Assembly (NCBI RefSeq): GCF_030418455.1
Contig: NZ_JAUHPW010000008.1
Span: 62,001-126,000, forward strand
DNA: 64,000 nt
Direction: 5' to 3'
Source: Demequina litoralis
GTDB taxonomy: Bacteria; Actinomycetota; Actinomycetes; Actinomycetales; Demequinaceae
Both the position numbers and the translations under genes were made by a program. Of the stretch, positions 58,886-64,000 are shown one piece after another. The notes beneath the pieces were generated by a model. That model worked only from the letters and a program-made list of their open reading frames with translations. It was not told the DNA's origin and made no database searches. Every line of letters begins with the position of its first letter. The stretch's first letter is position 1.

Positions 58886-58913
58886 GCGTGGGGGGCCCGC
58901 AGGCCCCCCACGC
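58886..58913 (-). terminator. hairpin between dppA and dppB
   Basis: A perfect 12-bp stem (GCGTGGGGGGCC at 58886-58897, partner at 58902-58913) with loop CGCA lies eight bases past the dppA stop. Because the permease genes follow, it probably causes partial termination or 3'-end protection, giving more binding protein than permease. Confidence 0.7.
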
Positions 58914-58921
58914 CGTCTGGA

Positions 58922-60589
58922 TCAGCCCTTCGAGAGGGCGGCGTAGCGGAACTTGAACGAGGCGTCGAGGGTGTCCTCGGCGCCCGACACGTCCGTGCCG
59001 GTCACCGCGACCTGGGCGCCCTGCAGCAGCGGCAGGGTCGACAGGTCGGCGGCCACGGTGTCCTGGATGTCCTCGATGAGGCCGGCGCGGGCGTCCGCGT
59101 CGGTCTCGGTGGCCTGCGCGAGGATCAGCTCGTCGACGGCCGGGTTCGAGTAGTGGTTGCCCAGGAAGTTCTCCGTGAGGAAGAACGGCGTGAGGTAGTT
59201 GTCGGCGTCCGAGTAGTCCGGGAACCAGCCGAGCTGGTAGGCCGGGTACACGTCCGAGGTGCGGTCCTTCGCGTACTGGACCCACTCGGTCGACTGGAGG
59301 TCGACGGTGAACAGGCCGCTGGCCTCGAGCTGGTCCTTGACGAGCGCGTACTCGTCGGCCGAGCCCGAGCCGTAGTGGTCGGGGTTGTACTGCAGGCTCA
59401 GCTCGACCGGGGTCGAGACGCCGGCCTCCTCGAGCGTCGCGGCCGCCTTGTCGACGTCCGGGGCACCCGCGCCGTCGCCGTAGAGCTCCTTGAGGGACTC
59501 GGTCGCGCCGGTCAGGCCCGCCGGGACGTAGGAGTACAGCGGGGTGAAGGTGCCGCGGTAGACCTGCTCCGAGATCTCGGCACGGTCGACGATGTCCGCG
59601 ACGGCCTGGCGCACGGCCAGGGACTTCGCGGCGTCGGCCTCGGCGGTGGTGGCGCCGTAGGGCATCGTGTCGAAGTTGAACACGATGTAGCGGATCTCGC
59701 CGCCGGGGCCGTCGATGACGTTGACGTTCTCGTCCTCGCGGAGGTCCGCGATGTCGGTGGCCGACAGCGAGCGGAACGCGACGTCGATGTTGCCCTGCTG
59801 GACGTCGAGCTTGAGGTTCGACTCCTCGGCGTAGTACTTCACGTCGACGTACTGCGTCTTGGCCGCGCCGAGCAGACCCATGTAGTCCGCGTTCGCCTCG
59901 TAGCTGACGAGGTTGTTCTGGTCGTAGTCGGTGATGACGTACTGACCGGCGAAGGCGTTGCCCGCGACGATGTCGGCGTCGGGCGTGAGCGCGTCGGCGG
60001 CGAAGACGTCCTCGTCGACGATCGGGCCCGCGGGGCTCGACAGGATCTGCGGGAAGACCTGGTCGTTCTCCGACTTGAGGTGGAAGACCACGGTGACGTC
60101 GTCCACGGCCTCGACGCTGTCGAGGTTGTAGAGCAGCGAGCCGGGGCCGTTGCCGTCGTCGGCGCCGGACTCGAAGATCGCCATCATGCGATCGAACGTG
60201 AACTTCACGTCCGAGGAGGTCAGGTCGTTGCCGTTGGCGAAGGTGAGGCCCGGCTTGAGGACCACGGTGTACTCGGTCGGCGCGGTGAACTCCGCGGACT
60301 CCGCGATGTCGGGCTCGACGTCCGGGCTGCCGTACGGCGTGTTGACGAGGAACGGGAAGACCTGGTTCATCACCGCGAACGAGCCGTTGTCGTACGAGCC
60401 GGCCGGGTCGATCGTGGTGATCTTGTCCGTGGTGCCGACGATGATCGACTCGCTCATCGACGAGCCGCCGTCGGCGCTCGCGCTGGAGTCCGACTCGGAG
60501 TCGCCGCCCGAGCACGCGGCGAGCGTGAGCGCGGAGGCCGCGATGCCGGCCGCGAGGGCCGTGCGACGGAGGTTGGACGGGTACGGCAT
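58922..60589 (-). CDS. dppA: dipeptide-binding lipoprotein (SBP family 5)
   Basis: The 555-residue solute-binding protein has a lipoprotein signal (ALTLAAC, Cys26), a Ser/Asp linker and the SBP_bac_5 fold (VVLKPGLTFANGNDLTSSDVKFTFDRM near 103-130, motif quoted in part; AAKSLAVRQAVADIVDR near 325). It captures peptides for the DppBC(DF) transporter. ATG 60587-60589 was chosen because it begins the signal peptide directly; an ATG eight codons upstream overlaps the ribosome site. It is the first gene of the operon. Confidence 0.95.
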   Translation of the reverse strand: MPYPSNLRRTALAAGIAASALTLAACSGGDSESDSSASADGGSSMSESIIVGTTDKITTIDPAGSYDNGSFAVMNQVFPFLVNTPYGSPDVEPDIAESAEFTAPTEYTVVLKPGLTFANGNDLTSSDVKFTFDRMMAIFESGADDGNGPGSLLYNLDSVEAVDDVTVVFHLKSENDQVFPQILSSPAGPIVDEDVFAADALTPDADIVAGNAFAGQYVITDYDQNNLVSYEANADYMGLLGAAKTQYVDVKYYAEESNLKLDVQQGNIDVAFRSLSATDIADLREDENVNVIDGPGGEIRYIVFNFDTMPYGATTAEADAAKSLAVRQAVADIVDRAEISEQVYRGTFTPLYSYVPAGLTGATESLKELYGDGAGAPDVDKAAATLEEAGVSTPVELSLQYNPDHYGSGSADEYALVKDQLEASGLFTVDLQSTEWVQYAKDRTSDVYPAYQLGWFPDYSDADNYLTPFFLTENFLGNHYSNPAVDELILAQATETDADARAGLIEDIQDTVAADLSTLPLLQGAQVAVTGTDVSGAEDTLDASFKFRYAALSKG

Positions 60590-61165
60590 AGGTACTTCCT
60601 TCCTAGGGTCCATCGGCGCCGCGAGAGGACGCGGCGACCGTGGGATGAATTCCTAGCACGCAGTGCCACACGCGGAGCCGGATGCCGGGCTTTGTTTACA
60701 CCCCTGCAACATTTGGCCATCGGCATCCCGCATGGCGTGACCGAATCGTTACGGTCGGCCGGCACCCCTTCCCACATCGTGAGACGGCCGCGCGCGCATC
60801 GTGGCAGGAAGCCTCGCGACCCCGGACAAGTCGCCCAGTGCAGGCCCTCGGGGCGTCCGAGAGGCGAGACGCGCCGGCCACCGCCCCGCTCCCGGGAGCG
60901 CCCCCGGGAGCGCCCGCCGACCCACCCGTCTGTGACCGCTCCCAAACGACGTACGCCCAGCGAAACGATGGAGCCGCTCCCAATTAGAGAAAAAGTCGTG
61001 AAGACGGCCAAAATCCGCGCGAATCTCGTTGCCGGAGCCCCGTCGTGCCCCTACACTGAAGTCCGGCGACGGGCCGGATCACCGCCCCTCTCGCCGAAGA
61101 CGTCCCCGGGAGCGGACGGCCGCGGTGCCCCCCAGCGCAGCCGTCCCCCCGGGGCACCTTCGTCT
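60590..61165. other. 576-bp intergenic region upstream of dppA
   Basis: No protein gene is supported. It contains the dppA promoter area, a GACCG/CGGTC dyad around AATCGTTA (60738-60755), an AT-rich patch at 60980-61000 and, at the right end, a promoter-plus-hairpin unit (61029-61168) that may be a small RNA. Confidence 0.6.
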
Positions 61166-61168
61166 TCA
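61029..61168 (+). ncRNA. candidate structured small RNA (possibly 6C-like)
   Basis: TTGCCG (61029-61034) and TACACT (61052-61057) are spaced by 17 bp, a good sigma-70 promoter with no open frame behind it. From about 61064 the transcript would form a TCCGGC/GCCGGA hairpin (61062-61078). It could also form a GGACGGC/GCCGTCC stem (61114-61120, 61140-61146) whose loop contains a run of six C. It ends in a strong stem GGTGCCCC/GGGGCACC (61124-61131, 61151-61158) with outer arms GAAGACG/CGTCTTC and a T-rich end. Two six-C runs recall the actinobacterial 6C RNA, but the second lies in a stem, so the match is partial. Confidence 0.4.
61096..61167. terminator. nested inverted repeat, likely terminator of the PAP2 gene
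   Basis: GAAGACG (61096-61102) pairs with CGTCTTC (61161-61167) around GGTGCCCC/GGGGCACC. It overlaps the stop codon of the minus-strand PAP2 gene and could also terminate the plus-strand transcript starting near 61064. Confidence 0.65.
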
Positions 61169-62023
61169 GGCCCGCGAGGGCCCCGAACCGCCGCCGCCGC
61201 CCTGGTCTCCGGCGCCATCCGCCGCCCCGTCGGACCCGGGTCCGTCCAGGTCGACGCCCGCCGTCGCATCGTCCACCGCGGCGCGCGCCCAGGCGAGGTC
61301 CTCGTCCGCCGCCTCGCCCAGCGGCGCCGGGCGCTCGGGCGGGTCGCGGCGCTCGAGCGACAGGTCGTGCCAGCGTTCCAGGCCGGCCACCACGCCGAGG
61401 ACAGCGACGGCGACGCACGCCCCCGCGAGCACGTCGGTGAGGAAGTGGTAGCCCAGGTAGAGGCGGCTCGCCCCGACGAGCACGATCACCGCGAGCGAGG
61501 CGATGGTCCACCCCGCGAGCGCCCACGACGCCTCGGCGTCCTCGTGCCACAGCAGGTAGCCGACCACCAGCACGAGCGTGGTGGCGCCGATGGTGTGACC
61601 CGACGGGAACGAGCCCGACGTCTCGGCACCGGGGATGCTCATGAGGTCCGCCGCGGGGCGCGTCCGGCCCACCGCGAGCTTGAGCGTGACGGACAGCACG
61701 GTCGACAGCACCATCGCGCCGACCAGCAGCGCAGGCTCCCACCACGACCGCGTGACCCGCCACCACAGCAGCGCGATCACGGCGACCACGATCGGCAGGA
61801 ACACGGGCCCGAACAGGTTCGTCACGCCCGTGAGGAACGTGGTGAGGCCCTCGGTGCGGCCGCCCGCGAGCCACTCCAGCAGCGGCTCGTCCAGGCGCCA
61901 CAGGTCCTCGCGCTCGGTCACCCAGTCGAGCACCACGGAGAAGCCGACGGCCCCGAGCGCGACCAGGATCACCGCCGGCCACAGGGCCAGGGCGACGTCG
62001 CTCGCGCGCATCCGGTGGGTCAT
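61166..62023 (-). CDS. PAP2-family membrane phosphatase
   Basis: The 285-residue protein has six membrane helices and the three phosphatase motifs: KLAVGRTRP near 128, PSGHTIGAT near 150 and SRLYLGYHFLTDVLAG near 200, with the catalytic His pair. Likely substrates are lipid phosphates such as phosphatidylglycerol phosphate or undecaprenyl pyrophosphate. The C-terminal 70 residues are hydrophilic, acidic and Gly-rich. The ATG at 62021-62023 follows TAGGGT by seven bases, suggesting a leaderless mRNA. A motif copy at 61265 encodes Asp-Asp-Ala. Confidence 0.92.
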   Translation of the reverse strand: MTHRMRASDVALALWPAVILVALGAVGFSVVLDWVTEREDLWRLDEPLLEWLAGGRTEGLTTFLTGVTNLFGPVFLPIVVAVIALLWWRVTRSWWEPALLVGAMVLSTVLSVTLKLAVGRTRPAADLMSIPGAETSGSFPSGHTIGATTLVLVVGYLLWHEDAEASWALAGWTIASLAVIVLVGASRLYLGYHFLTDVLAGACVAVAVLGVVAGLERWHDLSLERRDPPERPAPLGEAADEDLAWARAAVDDATAGVDLDGPGSDGAADGAGDQGGGGGSGPSRA

Positions 62024-62132
62024 GCGGACCACCCTAGGCACGGAGCCGCGCCGGGACGATGCGGCGCGCGCCGCCCGCGCGGAAGCGTCCGCGACCCTCG
62101 GACGATGCGCCCGGCCCGGCGCGTCCGCCGGC

Positions 62133-62990
62133 TCAGCCCGCGGAACGCTCGCGCGCCACCATCGCCTCCTCGAGCGTCGGCGTGACCGGCTCGAGGGCCG
62201 CCGCGAGGCCGCCGAGCGCGGCCCGCACGTGGTCCTCGTCGGCATCGACCGCGCGCACGTGGGTGCCGGCGAGCATCACCAGGACCCCCGCATCGTCGAG
62301 CGCGGCGAAGGCATCCTGCCACCGGTCGGTGCGGACCGCGAGCGCGGTGGTGCCGCCCACGATGTCCGCGAGCTGACCGGACGCCACCGCGACGCCCTGC
62401 GACATCAGCACGAGCCGGTCGCACTGCTCGGCCTCCTGCATGTAGTGCGTCGTGACCAGCACGCCTACCCCCGCGTCCGCGCTCTCGTGGACCGTGTCCC
62501 ACAGGCGCGCGCGGGACAGCGGGTCCACGCCCGACGTGGGCTCGTCGAGCACGAGCAGCTCGGGGCCGTGGCCGAGCGCCGCGGCGAAGGCGAGCTGGCG
62601 CTGGCGGCCGAGGCCGATGCCCCCGACGAGGCGGGCGCGGGATCCGGCCAGGGCCTCGGGCACCGCGGTGGCGCGGGACGCGAACGCCTCGTCCACGAAG
62701 GCGAGGTTCTCCGCGACCGTGAGGTCGTCCCATAGGCCCAGGCCCTGCGGCACGTAGCCGAGCCGCGCGCGGCCCTCGCGCGACGGCGCGCTCCCGAACA
62801 GCGCGAGGTCGCCGTCGGTGGGCGGCAGCAGGCCGAGGATCATGCGGATCAGCGTGGTCTTGCCGGCGCCGTTGGCGCCGAGCAGGCCCACGATCTCCCC
62901 CGGGCCGACGGTGAGCGACACGTCGTCGACCGCCGTGAAGTCGCCGAAGCGGCGGGTGACACCGCTCGCGCTGATGAGAGGCTCGGCCAC
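62133..62990 (-). CDS. ABC transporter ATPase, second of a pair
   Basis: The 285-residue ATPase has Walker A GANGAGKTT at about 38-46, Walker B LLVLDEPTSGVDP and the switch His in TTHYMQEAE. The signature region reads VGGIGLGRQRQLAFAAAL, so the usual LSGGQ is degenerate. It follows the other ATPase gene by one base. The downstream 142 bases to the PAP2 gene hold two direct GGACGATGCG copies (62053, 62100). Pairs of ATPases with one ABC-2 permease resemble the YbhF/RbbA type. Confidence 0.9.
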   Translation of the reverse strand: MAEPLISASGVTRRFGDFTAVDDVSLTVGPGEIVGLLGANGAGKTTLIRMILGLLPPTDGDLALFGSAPSREGRARLGYVPQGLGLWDDLTVAENLAFVDEAFASRATAVPEALAGSRARLVGGIGLGRQRQLAFAAALGHGPELLVLDEPTSGVDPLSRARLWDTVHESADAGVGVLVTTHYMQEAEQCDRLVLMSQGVAVASGQLADIVGGTTALAVRTDRWQDAFAALDDAGVLVMLAGTHVRAVDADEDHVRAALGGLAAALEPVTPTLEEAMVARERSAG

Positions 62991-62991
62991 G

Positions 62992-63798
62992 TCAGGCCCC
63001 CTTCGCGATGGCCGCGGCGACCACGGCGTCCTCGATGTCGGAGACGCGCGCAGCGCCGGTCGGCGGGTCCTCGGGCGACCACACCCGGTAGCGGCGGCCG
63101 CGGCGCCATGTGCGTGCGGGGTCGCCCGGCGCATCGGCCTCGACGACGTGTCCCGGGACGCCGTCGAGCACCTCGGCGGGGGTGCCGTCGAGCAGCACGG
63201 AGCCGCCGTTGAGGACGAGCACGCGGTGAGCCCGCTCGGCCTCGTCGAGGTACGTGGTCGCCATGACGACGGCCGCGCCCTGCGACGCGGCGAGCGAGAC
63301 CATGCGCCACAGGTCGACGCGGCTCACGGGGTCGACGCCCGTGGAGGGCTCGTCGAGGATGAGCAGGTCCGGGCGGTGCAGCATCGCGAGGGAGAAGGCG
63401 AGCTTCTGTCGCATGCCGCCCGAGAGGTTGCGCGCGAGCCGGGTGGTCGCACCCTCGAGGCCCGCACCCCGGAGCAGCGCGGCGCGACGCTCCTCGAGCT
63501 CGGCGCCCGCGAGGCCGTGGGCGGCCGCGACGAAGGCGATGTTCTCGTCGACGGAGAGGTCGCGCCACACCCCTGCGGCCGTGGGCATGAAGCCGATGCG
63601 CTCGAGCGGCGGCGCGCTGACCTCGCCCGCGGCGGGGCGGATCGCGCCGGCGAGCGTGCGCAGCAGCGTGGTCTTGCCGGCGCCGTCGCCGCCCACGACC
63701 GCGACGATCTCGCCCGGCTCGACGGTCACCGACACGTCGGCGAGCGACGTGTGCCCGCCGCGCTCGACCGTGAGGCCCGTGGCGCCCCAGCCGCTCAT
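62992..63798 (-). CDS. ABC transporter ATPase, first of a pair
   Basis: The 268-residue ATPase has Walker A GGDGAGKTT at about 36-44, an intact signature NLSGGMRQKLAFSLAM, Walker B LLILDEPSTGVDPVSR and a C-terminal extension of about 50 residues. The Walker A Gly-Gly-Asp variant and VVGGDGAGKTTLL start match the first half of RbbA/YbhF-like ATPases. The ATG overlaps the stop of the upstream permease gene by one base. Together with the next gene it forms a heterodimeric exporter engine. Confidence 0.92.
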   Translation of the reverse strand: MSGWGATGLTVERGGHTSLADVSVTVEPGEIVAVVGGDGAGKTTLLRTLAGAIRPAAGEVSAPPLERIGFMPTAAGVWRDLSVDENIAFVAAAHGLAGAELEERRAALLRGAGLEGATTRLARNLSGGMRQKLAFSLAMLHRPDLLILDEPSTGVDPVSRVDLWRMVSLAASQGAAVVMATTYLDEAERAHRVLVLNGGSVLLDGTPAEVLDGVPGHVVEADAPGDPARTWRRGRRYRVWSPEDPPTGAARVSDIEDAVVAAAIAKGA

Positions 63799-64000
63799 CA
63801 CGCCGCCTTCGCCTTCGCCCGGTGGTGGGCGGCCGGCGCGAGGTCGCGGCGGAAGCGCAGCACCGCGGCGGAGAAGACCAGCAGCGCCATGCCGGTGAGC
63901 ACGAGGTAGGGCAGCCACAGCGCCTCGAGGCCCGCGCCGCGCAGGAAGATGCCCTGCGCGATCTCCACGAAGTAGGTGAGCGGGAGGCAACGGCCGATCG
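63798..64000 (-). CDS. ABC-2 permease, C-terminal part only
   Basis: The frame enters from the right edge and ends at TGA 63798-63800. The readable C-terminus has a hydrophobic helix (GMALLVFSAAVLRF) and a basic tail (RRDLAPAAHHRAKAKAA), as in ABC-2 permeases. It precedes the two ATPase genes with a one-base stop/start overlap, giving the operon permease-ATPase-ATPase. The rest of the gene lies outside the window. Confidence 0.8.
   Translation of the reverse strand, partial: IGRCLPLTYFVEIAQGIFLRGAGLEALWLPYLVLTGMALLVFSAAVLRFRRDLAPAAHHRAKAKAA

Overview
The window is very GC-rich (well above 70% by eye), with compact minus/plus operons, many GTG starts, frequent GTGA/ATGA stop-start overlaps and several genes that look leaderless. 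Together with topA, a Tad/Flp pilus locus, a SerB-like HAD phosphatase, acs and a dppABC(DF) transporter lying near each other, as they do in Mycobacterium tuberculosis (Rv3646c to Rv3667c), this points to an actinomycete, most likely a Micrococcales member of the Cellulomonadaceae/Demequinaceae type. The family-level placement is inference only.

Layout. 0-9.6 kb: a PadR regulator, a CopC-CopD copper protein, a DUF4386 membrane protein, a quinone oxidoreductase divergent from an AraC regulator, an MpaB-type oxygenase, a tandem-domain MarR regulator, an AIM24-like protein and an ABC-2 exporter. 9.7-17.7 kb: an aromatic-acid island. PobA makes protocatechuate from 4-hydroxybenzoate. A fused LigAB 4,5-dioxygenase, LigC dehydrogenase and LigI lactonase open and process the ring. 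LysR and IclR regulators and an aldo/keto reductase accompany them; the lower-pathway genes ligU/ligJ/ligK are not in the window. 17.7-19.2 kb: a repeat-rich accessory segment in which two 192-bp direct repeats with internal dyad structure flank a CopG-like antitoxin/toxin pair, next to tRNA-Thr(CGT). 19.3-32.5 kb: housekeeping genes (secreted aminopeptidase, holB, tmk, topA, an inositol-phosphatase-family enzyme, an NrdG-like radical SAM activase). 33-44.8 kb: a methyltransferase, GNAT and M20 enzymes, an MFS exporter, a dehydrogenase, the K+-independent proton pyrophosphatase, and an ECF sigma factor with a large membrane partner. 44.9-50.4 kb: the Tad pilus locus (tadA, a TadB/C protein, flp, two TadE-like pseudopilins), interrupted by an oppositely oriented ClC channel gene. 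50.5-64 kb: small membrane proteins, acs, a cupredoxin lipoprotein, the dpp operon, a PAP2 phosphatase and the start of a two-ATPase ABC-2 exporter.

Two repeat systems stand out. First, the 10-mer GGACGATGCG (often GGGACGATGCG) occurs about 38 times on both strands, in genes and between them, and some copies pair head-to-head inside terminator hairpins. Its density and habits resemble Neisseria/Haemophilus DNA-uptake sequences, and a Tad pilus lies in the same window. Second, a dyad box (TTTCAGGAAT, two bases, CTTGAACAGC) occurs at three loci, each next to a GC-rich tandem repeat. One locus carries the two 192-bp repeats that bracket the toxin-antitoxin pair like a gene cassette. Neither system matches a described actinobacterial element that I can name.
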